49,514 bases of DNA from a virus: positions 1 through 49,514 of the IMG/VR virus record IMGVR_UViG_3300009155_000081. One strand, given 5' to 3'. Position 1 is the first letter of the stretch. Each line of letters starts with the position of its first letter. A program made the position numbers and the translations under genes. Positions 41,345 through 48,695 of the stretch are shown piece after piece. The notes below the pieces were generated by a model. That model saw only the letters and a program-made list of their open reading frames with translations. It had not been told where the DNA came from and searched no databases.

Positions 41345-41691
41345 ATCTTGGCTTGCAACTCATCCATCTTTGCTTTCAGCTTGGGTGCGTATTGACCTAC
41401 GCTAATAAGCGTTGACTTGATTGTGTTGCGGTTGTATCCGTACTCAAGGTTCTGCCGTAGTTCAAGATGCGCTGACCCAAGCAACCCATAAATCTCATCT
41501 CGCTCTGATTTAAGTTTTACAACATCATGCTCTAAACCCATTATCACAATTTTGAGCGCCTTGGCTTCGCAGTGTTTCTCACAAGTGTCAGTCATGTGTT
41601 CTTCTCTAAGCATCGCCGCCCTCACCGACTCCTTGCGTTGCTTGGCTTGTCGCTCAATCTCGTTGAACGCTTCGTCTTCTTCAGTCATCAT
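41329..41691 (-). CDS. coiled-coil protein, possibly two genes fused
   Basis: 120 residues from ATGATG at 41691. The N-terminus MTEEDEAFNEIERQAKQRKE is a conserved short phage protein on its own. An internal ATG at 41595 follows a copy of the junction box (AGAGAAGAACACATG) and begins MTDTCEKHCEAKALK, a likely second start of an 88-residue coiled-coil protein. A single reading frame covers both, so this may be a fusion or a gene with two products. Confidence 0.6.
   Translation of the reverse strand: MMTEEDEAFNEIERQAKQRKESVRAAMLREEHMTDTCEKHCEAKALKIVIMGLEHDVVKLKSERDEIYGLLGSAHLELRQNLEYGYNRNTIKSTLISVGQYAPKLKAKMDELQAKMGENT
41592..41607 (-). repeat. junction box, internal copy 4
   Basis: AGAGAAGAACACATGA inside the 41329-41691 gene. 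Unlike the others the upstream frame reads through it, so no stop overlaps the ATG. Confidence 0.75.
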
Positions 41692-41812
41692 CGCCTCCGT
41701 TCTGCGTTGTGTAAATCATCCAGCCAATCATTGCGCATACAAAGACAAACAGAATAGCGCCCAGCGCCAGCATCGTTGCCATTACAAGAATATTTGCTAT
41801 TGCCTCTAACAT
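41681..41812 (-). CDS. small membrane protein
   Basis: 43 residues; ATG at 41812 with GGAGGT site, start overlapping the previous stop (TGATG), stop inside the next gene. ILVMATMLALGAILFVFVCA then MIGWMIY is a strong transmembrane helix with a negatively charged C-terminus (GGDDD). Starts MLEAIA, again from ATGTTAGAG. Could be an antiholin, exclusion factor or membrane anchor. Confidence 0.6.
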   Translation of the reverse strand: MLEAIANILVMATMLALGAILFVFVCAMIGWMIYTTQNGGDDD

Positions 41813-42030
41813 CACATTACCTCCACTTCTGCGTCTGTTTCAATCCACACTTTTGCCCCGCAAGACAACGGTTTGTCAGGGCTATACACCACACGGCTCT
41901 CGCCTTTAATGTGTACGCTAGTTGCGTATGTATTGCTCTTGTATGTTTTAACTGTCAGCACAGGGTCGTTAGTACCATTCTTTGCGTTGGCTTTAACAAC
42001 GTGCTGATTAACATGGATGATTGTTTTCAT
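41812..42030 (-). CDS. small conserved phage protein
   Basis: 72 residues. KTYKSNTYATSVHIKGESRV and YSPDKPLSCGAKVWIETDAE form a beta-rich domain I have seen in many early regions of phages, function unknown. Preceded by a copy of the palindrome and an AGAAGGA ribosome site. Confidence 0.65.
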   Translation of the reverse strand: MKTIIHVNQHVVKANAKNGTNDPVLTVKTYKSNTYATSVHIKGESRVVYSPDKPLSCGAKVWIETDAEVEVM

Positions 42031-42042
42031 TGCTCAGTCCTT

Positions 42043-42057
42043 CTAACATTTTGTTAT
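42043..42057. promoter_or_regulatory. palindrome copy 2 (CTAACATTTTGTTAT)
   Basis: One arm base changed. On the minus strand it runs ATAACAAAATGTTAG, with the stop TAA of the upstream gene at its left end. The ATGTTAGAAGGA it contains opens a 13-codon frame that overlaps the start of the next gene. Confidence 0.7.
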
Positions 42058-42923
42058 GCCTCCCCTACTACTAATACAAACACTTCATCATTGATACGGC
42101 AACCTACGTTGCTTACGAATGCCTCGGCTTCCACAAGTTTCAACATACCTAGCTTTCCTCGCATGTCTTCGGGGAGCGTATTATTATCATAAAGTTGGAT
42201 AGCGTCACCTATTTTTACTAGGTATTTACCATCATCCTTAATGACTAGCGCAGTCTTGCCGTTCTCGAATTGGCTTTTAACCTTGTCGATAGTTAGCATC
42301 TCCTCGCCTATACGTTCATACTCTGCTTGTGCTTTATAGATTTTGATTTGCTCGGACTCTGCCATTGTTTTAATATGCTCAAGGAACAAAGAAAAGCCAG
42401 TTCCCATGATGAACTTATGAGCGGCGGTTTGTATAGTGGTTGCGTGGTCGTGCTTCTCTCTGTCCTTCCTACGCGCCTGTTGTTGGATAACCCCACTTGC
42501 ATCTTTCATAGCCTTATCAATACGCTCACTCGGCTTGAGTTTGAAGAACATCTTCTTGGCTTTCAGAATAGCCTTATCCGCATCCGTAGTCTTGTACCCA
42601 CCACGGCGCACTCTGTCCTTACCAATACGCTCGTTGGAGATTTGGATTACATAGTTGCTTCCGTGGTACTCCCTGCTGATAGTACCTAGCTCTTCACCAG
42701 CTTCCATTACTTTGAAATCCGTTACCTTAAGACTCTGTGGTTCAGTAGAGTTGTCGAATGTCACCGACTCCACCACGAACCTCCACAAAGGATTCAGCAC
42801 GGCCAGTCGTTGGACAACTGGGTCTATTAGCTTATCCACACTCTTTAACTCCCGGGCATAGTCTTTGACGTTTTTAGCCACCTTCGTGCTAAGTTCTACG
42901 TTGCTCAGTTCCAATGTATTCAT
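42054..42923 (-). CDS. conserved phage protein, unknown
   Basis: 289 residues, ATGA overlap with the previous gene. An N-terminal helix-rich part (VELSTKVAKNVKDYARELKS, PVVQRLAVLNPLWRF), a basic middle (ERIGKDRVRRGGYKTTDADK, QQQARRKDREKHDH) and a C-terminal beta part (GKTALVIKDDGKYLVKIGDA). In the same operon as the MoxR/VWA pair; function unknown. Confidence 0.6.
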   Translation of the reverse strand: MNTLELSNVELSTKVAKNVKDYARELKSVDKLIDPVVQRLAVLNPLWRFVVESVTFDNSTEPQSLKVTDFKVMEAGEELGTISREYHGSNYVIQISNERIGKDRVRRGGYKTTDADKAILKAKKMFFKLKPSERIDKAMKDASGVIQQQARRKDREKHDHATTIQTAAHKFIMGTGFSLFLEHIKTMAESEQIKIYKAQAEYERIGEEMLTIDKVKSQFENGKTALVIKDDGKYLVKIGDAIQLYDNNTLPEDMRGKLGMLKLVEAEAFVSNVGCRINDEVFVLVVGEA

Positions 42924-43102
42924 GTTCTTTTTTCCTCGGTCTTAAAAAATTGTTCTAATGTTTCGTGTTGATACTTTGCTTGCCTTGCCGCCGCTTCCCA
43001 AAAATCAATCAGCGCATAGTGGTTCACAAGCCACGCAAAATTGCGTATCTCAGGGGTCATCTCTATCTTTGCTTCTTTAGCAATTTCGTCAAATGGTTTC
43101 AT
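42920..43102 (-). CDS. small hypothetical protein
   Basis: 60 residues, GGGGGGAG site. MKPFDEIAKEAKIEMTPEIR then NFAWLVNHYALIDFWEAAAR suggest two helices. Ends EEKRT, again shaped by an AAGAACATGA junction with the next gene. No recognised family. Confidence 0.55.
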   Translation of the reverse strand: MKPFDEIAKEAKIEMTPEIRNFAWLVNHYALIDFWEAAARQAKYQHETLEQFFKTEEKRT

Positions 43103-43112
43103 GTCTCCCCCC

Positions 43113-43964
43113 TTACCAATCGAAACGCTTGAGAATCTCGTCCACCTTGGACTTCAATTCAATACGTGCAGGGGCGTGTCCTTTGAGGTCTTCAATGTCC
43201 GCGCCCAACATAGTCATCTCCAACTGTCTACGTGCTTCCTCCAACTTGGGGTCGTTGGTCACGTTCAGCTTGGTTAACAAACTACATAGCTCTATCGGGT
43301 TAGATATAAGCGTGTCGTGATACCGCTTCTTGGAATCCCCCTCCACATCCGTCAACTTCTCGGATATGCCTACTAACATTTCGTGCAGTCTGTCCCACGG
43401 CTCACGCATAGCCTCGGCTAACTTGTTGTTTTGCTGTTTCAAGAACTCCTCACGCATTTCATCTAAGTCATGCGCTGGTATGTCTAAGCGAAAGTCGCCC
43501 GCTTCGGGCACAGGTTTAACTGCGCGACGAAACCCAAACTTCAGCTTCACATCCGTCAACTCAGGGTAGTCCTCGGCTTTGTACATACTGCCTAAGTTAG
43601 TAGGTGCTTCGACAACAAGACGCGGGTACTCGATGTAGAAGTTTTGGCACATCATGTTGAATGTCTGCTCGAACCCATTCATGGTCTGCTTGTAGTCCAT
43701 GAACAACGCAGTCGGCAACATACGCTCGCCCTTATCCGCCCAAGGTAGTGTGTGCTTGTTGTGATATAGGCGAACCCTTGCGGCAAAGTCTGAGATGTCT
43801 TTGCGTAGGCTAGTACCCGCAAACAGATTCTTCTTGGTCTGACTCGCACCTTTGACTGCCGATGCGTCCGTGTTCACCTTGTCGGTGATCTCCCTGTCCA
43901 ACTTGGATGCAGGCCATACGCTAATATTCAACTCCACTAATAACGCTGATGAACTAATACTCAT
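43113..43964 (-). CDS. DUF3150-like protein
   Basis: 283 residues. LLVELNISVWPASKLDREIT, ASQTKKNLFAGTSLRKDISD, VRLYHNKHTLPWADKGERML and FIEYPRLVVEAPTNLGSMYK-like segments resemble the DUF3150 proteins that accompany CobS/MoxR ATPases and VWA proteins in phages and integrative elements. I am fairly but not fully sure of the family name. Probably a client or adaptor of the MoxR-VWA pair. ATGA overlap with the preceding gene. Confidence 0.6.
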   Translation of the reverse strand: MSISSSALLVELNISVWPASKLDREITDKVNTDASAVKGASQTKKNLFAGTSLRKDISDFAARVRLYHNKHTLPWADKGERMLPTALFMDYKQTMNGFEQTFNMMCQNFYIEYPRLVVEAPTNLGSMYKAEDYPELTDVKLKFGFRRAVKPVPEAGDFRLDIPAHDLDEMREEFLKQQNNKLAEAMREPWDRLHEMLVGISEKLTDVEGDSKKRYHDTLISNPIELCSLLTKLNVTNDPKLEEARRQLEMTMLGADIEDLKGHAPARIELKSKVDEILKRFDW

Positions 43965-44131
43965 TTGGTTTCTCCAGTTATTTCTTCCACATCTAACACA
44001 TCACTTTCACCATCTGCTCTGTTGTCGTCGTACTGGTCGTACATCAATCGCATTGCTTGCTCTTTATTCTCGGCTTCCACCTCGATTGTTTGGTAGTACC
44101 TGAATACCACCACGCCTCTGTATCGTTTCAT
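43961..44131 (-). CDS. small hypothetical protein
   Basis: 56 residues, four-base overlaps on both sides. MKRYRGVVVFRYYQTIEVEA then NKEQAMRLMYDQYDD, acidic C-terminus. Looks like a beta-alpha mini-domain. The tight ATGA coupling shows it is translated with its neighbours. Confidence 0.65.
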   Translation of the reverse strand: MKRYRGVVVFRYYQTIEVEAENKEQAMRLMYDQYDDNRADGESDVLDVEEITGETK

Positions 44132-44307
44132 GGTTGCTCCTTCCGTTTAAAAACTTTTCCGTGTTGCTCGTCGTAGATGTCGTGCAGTTCTACTATCCAG
44201 TCTTGTAGTATGTCTAGCCCTACCACATCGGTTGGCATAGTTGCCCAATCAATCTCCACATAGCCTTCTTCTTTGGCTACGGAATACTTCAGTTGTCCTA
44301 GTTTCAT
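44128..44307 (-). CDS. small hypothetical protein
   Basis: 59 residues, start set at 44307 because palindrome copy 3 and TTAGGAGAGAAC lie immediately upstream; a longer frame reading back to 44445 lacks a ribosome site. KLGQLKYSVAKEEGYVEIDW, VVGLDILQDWIVELHDIYDE. Small alpha/beta protein, not recognised. Confidence 0.6.
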   Translation of the reverse strand: MKLGQLKYSVAKEEGYVEIDWATMPTDVVGLDILQDWIVELHDIYDEQHGKVFKRKEQP

Positions 44308-44315
44308 GTTCTCTC

Positions 44316-44330
44316 CTAACAATTTGTTAG
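44316..44330. promoter_or_regulatory. palindrome copy 3 (CTAACAATTTGTTAG)
   Basis: Perfect arms. The TAA stop of the VWA gene is inside it, and on the minus strand the arm ends TTAGGAG, fusing the palindrome with the ribosome site of the next gene (ATG 44307). Confidence 0.8.
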
Positions 44331-45538
44331 TCCTTGATATGAATGGTCTTACCATTCGCCGCTTCGCCATCAAAGTAATCGCCGACAATGCACCACAACG
44401 TAGGTGCAGTCCACTCGCTACCCCAGTCATCGCCCACGCAACCATCGGTCAAGATGATGACGCACTCAGGCTTGATGTTCTTCTCTTTGAGATACTCGGA
44501 TACACAGCTTGGGCTTGTGCCCCCGCCATCTTTGGGTCGAGTTGAGTTAATGATGTTGGTTGCTTCGCCATCACCATAAGTCTCATGCCCTACCACCGAA
44601 CTACCCCAGTACAGCAAGTCCACACACGCAGGGTTTACCTCTTCTGCGATACCCTTAACCTCGGATAAGAACTCGGCAAGCTCGTCGTCACCCACCGAAC
44701 CCGATGTGTCGATAGCGATTACCAAGTGACCTACCTTCTCACCGATCAACGTAGGCATGTAAACGCCTGTGGATAAGAACCTACGATTAACCTTGCGCCA
44801 TGACGATGCGTCCTTGGAGTTGCAAATTGATTTCACAAAGTCACGCAGTACCTCACGCCAGTTGACCTTGGGCTCAAGCAAGTCGGCAAGCTCTCGGTCG
44901 AGTCCACCTGCTCCGCTACCCGCAATCTTCTGTTGTGCCATGACGCCTTGACGAATCGCTTGGTCGATCTCACGCTCAAGCTCTTTCTTCTCCTCCTCGG
45001 TCATGTCCTTGGCTCCGTCCCAGTCATGGTCATCGAACCCCCCATCACCGTCATCGCCCCCGCTGCCGCCTTCCTCTTGCTCTTGCTTGAGTATGTCGAA
45101 CACTTGCTTGGAGTTCATGCCACGGAATCGCTCGTCAACCAAGCCCATCACCTTACCCGCCATCGGATGCCCATGCGGATAGCGAGGCATCGCAATAACT
45201 GACTCGGTTGGATCAAGGTCTTTGAGCATGAGGTTAATCACGTAGTCACAAGCCTGATTTGCCAGCCTGTGGTCTTCGTCATGGAGTTTCTTCCATGTGG
45301 TCAGGTGTCGATACATCTTGTGTCCGTTCTCATGGGCTACCAAGAAATTTAACTCCTGCTCACGCAAGTCTTTAACGAACTTGCGCCCGTATCGTTCGTC
45401 GCGTCCGTTGGTGCACGCCGTTGGAACGTTATCTACTACGCTAGTACGCCCAACCATCAGCACGCCAGATAGCAATGCGAACTTCGGGTTACGCATCAGC
45501 GTAATCTTTGCCTTCTGCACTTTACGTTCTTCTAACAT
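44327..45538 (-). CDS. VWA/metallopeptidase-like partner of MoxR (DUF2201-type)
   Basis: Start set at 45538, inside palindrome copy 4; GAGGAG lies upstream. 403 residues. N-terminal HENGHKMYRH (69-78) resembles an HExxH zinc site of DUF2201 N-domains. An acidic linker (GGDDGDGGFDDHD) follows, then a VWA domain with a full MIDAS: DTSGS (277-281), Thr341 and Asp366 (LTDG). Paired with the MoxR ATPase just upstream, such proteins drive metal-dependent protein remodelling. Substrate unknown. Confidence 0.8.
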   Translation of the reverse strand: MLEERKVQKAKITLMRNPKFALLSGVLMVGRTSVVDNVPTACTNGRDERYGRKFVKDLREQELNFLVAHENGHKMYRHLTTWKKLHDEDHRLANQACDYVINLMLKDLDPTESVIAMPRYPHGHPMAGKVMGLVDERFRGMNSKQVFDILKQEQEEGGSGGDDGDGGFDDHDWDGAKDMTEEEKKELEREIDQAIRQGVMAQQKIAGSGAGGLDRELADLLEPKVNWREVLRDFVKSICNSKDASSWRKVNRRFLSTGVYMPTLIGEKVGHLVIAIDTSGSVGDDELAEFLSEVKGIAEEVNPACVDLLYWGSSVVGHETYGDGEATNIINSTRPKDGGGTSPSCVSEYLKEKNIKPECVIILTDGCVGDDWGSEWTAPTLWCIVGDYFDGEAANGKTIHIKD

Positions 45539-45546
45539 TTTGTTAG
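45532..45546. promoter_or_regulatory. palindrome copy 4 (CTAACATTTTGTTAG)
   Basis: On the minus strand CTAACAAAATGTTAG contains the start ATG of the VWA gene, while its last TAG is the stop of the upstream gene. Ribosome site GAGGAG directly before. Confidence 0.85.
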
Positions 45547-45720
45547 CTCCTCTTCGTTTAACATTCCACATACTTTCCTACACACAGTCTCGTCCTTGTG
45601 TTCAAACAAGGTAGCCCAGTTGCTACTACCTGTATCTCTCACGCAGTAGCCCAACACTTGCAAGTACCCTTGCTCGGAGTCGAGCGCGGTTACCCACTGC
45701 ACGATGTACCTCTCCCTCAC
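45532..45720 (-). CDS. small protein between MoxR and VWA genes
   Basis: 62 residues from GTG 45720, overlapping the MoxR stop by four bases (GTGA). MRERYIVQWVTALDSEQGYL, then YCVRDTGSSNWATLFEHKDE and CRKVCGMLNEEELTKC. The last codons, LTKC, come from the palindrome. Position between two partner genes suggests an adaptor; unknown family. Confidence 0.55.
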   Translation of the reverse strand: MRERYIVQWVTALDSEQGYLQVLGYCVRDTGSSNWATLFEHKDETVCRKVCGMLNEEELTKC

Positions 45721-46790
45721 AGCAAGTCTTGGTTCTTTGCTACCCAGTCGGCGAACGCCTTTGCGCTGAACGCAATGCTCTGCTTCTCCTTGGACTTGGC
45801 AATGTTGATAGCGAACACAGCTTGCCACTCGGCATCGAATCGTTCCAAGTACTGCATGAATGGGGCGATGGTGTCCTTGTCAATACGGCTGATAGCACCA
45901 AACACCACAATCGCACACGCACCCGGACTTGTAGGTATCTTCGTATGCTTAGGGTCTTTGATGGTTGCTTCCCACGTTGGGAGTTGATCGGCGAACTCAA
46001 TGTACGCTTGCATATCCCTCGCACCACTCTCACCGATAGCACCAGTCAACGCCGCAATCACAGCATCGGGGTCGTTGAATTTACGTGTCCGCACAATGTT
46101 GCTTGCAGTTTCTAGCGAACGTGGAGACACGAACGCCTTCTGTGGTCGCTTGGGGTTGTAGATGTATGGGTTGTCGCCATGCCCATCCAAGTAACTAGCC
46201 AATACATGGGGGAATCGGTTAACCCACGCACACACTTCGGGTTCGATACCCTTGGGGATAGCCCAGTTCAACCATGCTTCAGCGTCCGGCTTGGCAATCG
46301 TTATGGGTACTAAGCGATTCGCACTGTGCGCTTTCAAGCTGTCGCCCACGCCATCGGTGCTTAGGTTACCAGTCAGAAACACGATGGTCTGTTGGTCGCC
46401 GTTGCTTGGCAGGGGTATGTCACCGAGTCGGGGGTTGGCTTTCTCGAACATGGGGTGAAGCATATTCTTCACAGGGTCAGCACCCTTGGTGTACTCGTCG
46501 AGCATGATGACTAAGGGTTTCTTCTCATGCAGTTTGAACCGAGCATTGGGGTAATACCTAGTGGTCTTGGTATCGTGGTCGATGACCGGCATTGCAATGT
46601 CGCCCAAATCCATATTGGGTACGTCAATATACGCATAGTCATAACCAAGCTCTGCGGCGATGGATTCAAGCATTGAACTCTTACCAATTCCGGGCTCGCC
46701 TTGTAACAGGAACCGAGTTTCGGGGTTGGTACGAATCAATGTGGATGCTTGAGCAAGGGTAAGGGACTTACCAAATCTAACTTCTGACAT
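45717..46790 (-). CDS. MoxR-family AAA+ ATPase
   Basis: Start set at 46790 with AGAGGAG in front; an in-frame start further up lies in the leader. 357 residues. Walker A GEPGIGKSS (31-39), Walker B VIMLDEY (94-100), sensor 1 FLTGNLS (Asn142). Such ATPases remodel proteins together with VWA partners, here the gene at 44327. First gene of the operon driven by promoter P1. It probably works on phage or host protein complexes early in infection. Confidence 0.85.
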   Translation of the reverse strand: MSEVRFGKSLTLAQASTLIRTNPETRFLLQGEPGIGKSSMLESIAAELGYDYAYIDVPNMDLGDIAMPVIDHDTKTTRYYPNARFKLHEKKPLVIMLDEYTKGADPVKNMLHPMFEKANPRLGDIPLPSNGDQQTIVFLTGNLSTDGVGDSLKAHSANRLVPITIAKPDAEAWLNWAIPKGIEPEVCAWVNRFPHVLASYLDGHGDNPYIYNPKRPQKAFVSPRSLETASNIVRTRKFNDPDAVIAALTGAIGESGARDMQAYIEFADQLPTWEATIKDPKHTKIPTSPGACAIVVFGAISRIDKDTIAPFMQYLERFDAEWQAVFAINIAKSKEKQSIAFSAKAFADWVAKNQDLL

Positions 46791-46810
46791 ATCTAACTCC
46801 TCTGATGTAC

Positions 46811-46825
46811 CTAACAATTTGTTAG
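46811..46825. promoter_or_regulatory. palindrome copy 5 (CTAACAATTTGTTAG)
   Basis: Perfect arms; lies in the leader of the MoxR gene between promoter P1 and the start codon, 21-35 bases before the ATG on the minus strand. Confidence 0.8.
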
Positions 46826-46878
46826 GGGGTTGATTAACACAAACTAACACACGGAAAACAATTTCTTTTTCAACTTAT

Positions 46879-46907
46879 ATTATAACACATTGTTACATAT
46901 AAATCAA
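46879..46907 (-). promoter_or_regulatory. leftward promoter P1
   Basis: TTGATT (46902-46907) and TATAAT (46879-46884) with a 17-bp spacer, a near-consensus sigma70 pattern. A diverged palindrome, ATAACACATTGTTAC (46882-46896), covers the -10 and spacer. Drives the MoxR/VWA operon. It is almost a twin of P2 (shared TGTAACA in the spacer and TATAATATAAGTTG after). Confidence 0.8.
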
Positions 46908-46935
46908 GCTTTTTAGCCAGCGTTCTGACCAAATG

Positions 46936-47904
46936 TTATTCCCACTCCACCATCCAATGCTCGTATATACCGCTCGACACTTTGCCCTGCGGCAACGCCT
47001 TGCGAACCAACACTTGATGCGCGTGTATCATAAACAATACATCGTCTAGTAGTGGTACGATATGTTTTGACCTCACTCTTACTGAGTCGGTACGGATGTC
47101 CATTCGGTCACTTTCCAACTTGGCAACTAACAGCAACGCCGCCTTGTAGAAGTTGGTGTGCTTGTCCTCCTCGGGTTGGTCGGAACGAATCAATTTCTCA
47201 AACATCCCCGCTGACTTCTCGTACTGATGCGGCTTGACTGGAGTCCATTCCAAACTCTGCTTGCCTCGCTTGTCCATGTAGGCGTACACACTCATGGGGA
47301 ACGTACCACCGCATACGCTCTTAAACTCGCTTTGCTGAACACAGACAAAGTCCTTCTCTTCGAGTTGCCATCGGCTAACTGCCATGCTCTCGGTGCGTAG
47401 GCTCACGAACCCTTTCAAATACTTGTAGAACTCGCCGTACTGCGCCCTAACATTACTCACAGCTTTGCGGTCAAGTCGCCATGTCCATTGTTGCATCGGG
47501 TTAAGAACCTCCCACCCTTTATCCCCTTTGCGTAGGCGTAGCTTGTCCTTGTCGGCGAGCGTGTACTTTGAGTTGTTGATAGTCAGCACAGTCGTGCGCC
47601 TCACTCCACTTGCTCCGATACCTAGAACTTGCTGAATGAATTGGTGCGTAGCCACAGTGTTATAGCTATCCACAAACAGCACCACCTCACCATCGGGCAT
47701 GAACGTAATGACTGGGGTCTTGTACAAAACTAGCTCAACAGCTTCCCCATTCATGCGTATGTGGTAGGTGTCGGCACCGCGCCTGTCCCCCAGTGGTTTA
47801 ATCTCAGGCGAACGCCCACGCAAGGGCTTGATGGTGTCGTGTATCCGTAGTGCTTGGGCGTAGTCGTGTACCCTCGGCACTCTTTTTACTGTTGCGTATC
47901 CCAT
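46936..47904 (-). CDS. conserved phage protein, unknown
   Basis: Start set at 47904 where the upstream small gene stops (TGATG). 322 residues. ATVKRVPRVHDYAQALRIHD, PLGDRRGADTYHIRMNG, VELVLYKTPVITFMPDGEVV, then basic and aromatic segments and the end GIYEHWMVEWE. I have seen similar proteins early in phage genomes; no function known. It is the last gene of the upstream block. Confidence 0.65.
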   Translation of the reverse strand: MGYATVKRVPRVHDYAQALRIHDTIKPLRGRSPEIKPLGDRRGADTYHIRMNGEAVELVLYKTPVITFMPDGEVVLFVDSYNTVATHQFIQQVLGIGASGVRRTTVLTINNSKYTLADKDKLRLRKGDKGWEVLNPMQQWTWRLDRKAVSNVRAQYGEFYKYLKGFVSLRTESMAVSRWQLEEKDFVCVQQSEFKSVCGGTFPMSVYAYMDKRGKQSLEWTPVKPHQYEKSAGMFEKLIRSDQPEEDKHTNFYKAALLLVAKLESDRMDIRTDSVRVRSKHIVPLLDDVLFMIHAHQVLVRKALPQGKVSSGIYEHWMVEWE

Positions 47905-48065
47905 CACACACCGCCTTTCGTTTTGTATGCTTTGATTTTCCTCAATGACGGATTGGTCAGCTTGAACCTCTCCTTCGCTTTTCTCATGTTGTTTGTCACG
48001 ATGGAGTCGGCAACCCACTGCCCGAACCTGTCGCACCAACCTGTAACGTAGTATCTACATAACAT
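47904..48065 (-). CDS. small basic protein
   Basis: 53 residues; ATG at 48065 (AAGGGG site) inside the end of the preceding gene, stop overlapping the next ATG by one base. MLCRYYVTGWCDRFGQWVAD then RKAKERFKLTNPSLRKIKAY. Aromatic N-terminus, very basic C-terminus, probably nucleic-acid-binding. Confidence 0.65.
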   Translation of the reverse strand: MLCRYYVTGWCDRFGQWVADSIVTNNMRKAKERFKLTNPSLRKIKAYKTKGGV

Positions 48066-48258
48066 TTGCCAACCCCTTCACTTCCTGTTGTTTCACAGTT
48101 ATTTTGTACCCCAACGCTTGAATGTAGTTGAGGTCGGCTGGGCGCAGAGTCTTTGTTCCTGCGATATCGGTGAACAGCTTAGCCTTCTCGCATACTGGGT
48201 ATGCTTTGTCCTCGCCGTATACGTTCTTGATGTGTATGGTGATTGTTTGCTCTAACAT
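48055..48258 (-). CDS. small conserved phage protein
   Basis: 67 residues; the start ATG (48258) lies inside palindrome copy 6 with GGAGGA before it, so the protein begins MLEQ. TITIHIKNVYGEDKAYPVCE then KLFTDIAGTKTLRPADLNYI. I have seen this short family in many phages; unknown function. Confidence 0.7.
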   Translation of the reverse strand: MLEQTITIHIKNVYGEDKAYPVCEKAKLFTDIAGTKTLRPADLNYIQALGYKITVKQQEVKGLANVM

Positions 48259-48266
48259 TTTGTTAG
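48252..48266. promoter_or_regulatory. palindrome copy 6 (CTAACATTTTGTTAG)
   Basis: Contains the ATG of the 67-residue gene and the TAA of the preceding gene on the minus strand; GGAGGA ribosome site beside it. Confidence 0.85.
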
Positions 48267-48460
48267 TCCTCCGTCTCAAAGTAGTCGTAGTCGGGCTGAC
48301 CCGTCTTCACCTCAAGCAAGCTCAGGGCTTCCGTGATACAGCAGTGGGTGTCTTCCAAGTACGATGCTTGGTACTCGGCGGGGTCGTTCAAGTAGTTGCG
48401 TAGGTCTATTTCCACCGCAACCAGTAGCTTTATTGCTTTTTCGTAGTCGTGCTCAGTCAT
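48263..48460 (-). CDS. small acidic protein
   Basis: 65 residues. MTEHDYEKAIKLLVAVEIDL, then YLEDTHCCITEALSLLEV and an acidic end DYDYFETED. Helical; acidic composition could mimic DNA or bind a basic partner. ATGA overlap with the previous gene. Confidence 0.6.
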   Translation of the reverse strand: MTEHDYEKAIKLLVAVEIDLRNYLNDPAEYQASYLEDTHCCITEALSLLEVKTGQPDYDYFETED

Positions 48461-48687
48461 ACTCGGTTCTCCTTCGGGTTAGTCTGTTTCAGGGTTATGG
48501 GTGCTTGGGTAGAGGTAACGAACTGATAGTTACCTTTGGTGTATTCTTGAACAATGCACCATGATTGGCGCTCGGTAGTGGCTCGGTCTTCACCGCAGAA
48601 CATACATACTCGGTAGCCGAGTGACCAGCGTTCGATGTGTACGTCATCGCCACAATCAATACATTCTCTCCAGTTGCTGTCTAACAT
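48457..48687 (-). CDS. zinc-ribbon protein
   Basis: 76 residues, start inside palindrome copy 7. CIDCGDDVHIERWSLGYRVC then MFCGEDRATTERQSWCIV shows two CxxC pairs; the family occurs in early regions of many phages. May be a nucleic-acid or RNA-polymerase-binding factor; not known. Confidence 0.7.
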   Translation of the reverse strand: MLDSNWRECIDCGDDVHIERWSLGYRVCMFCGEDRATTERQSWCIVQEYTKGNYQFVTSTQAPITLKQTNPKENRV

Positions 48688-48695
48688 ATTGTTAT
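48681..48695. promoter_or_regulatory. palindrome copy 7 (CTAACATATTGTTAT)
   Basis: One arm base changed. Minus strand ATAACAATATGTTAG carries the start ATG of the zinc-ribbon gene; the TAA of the preceding gene lies at its left end. Confidence 0.8.
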
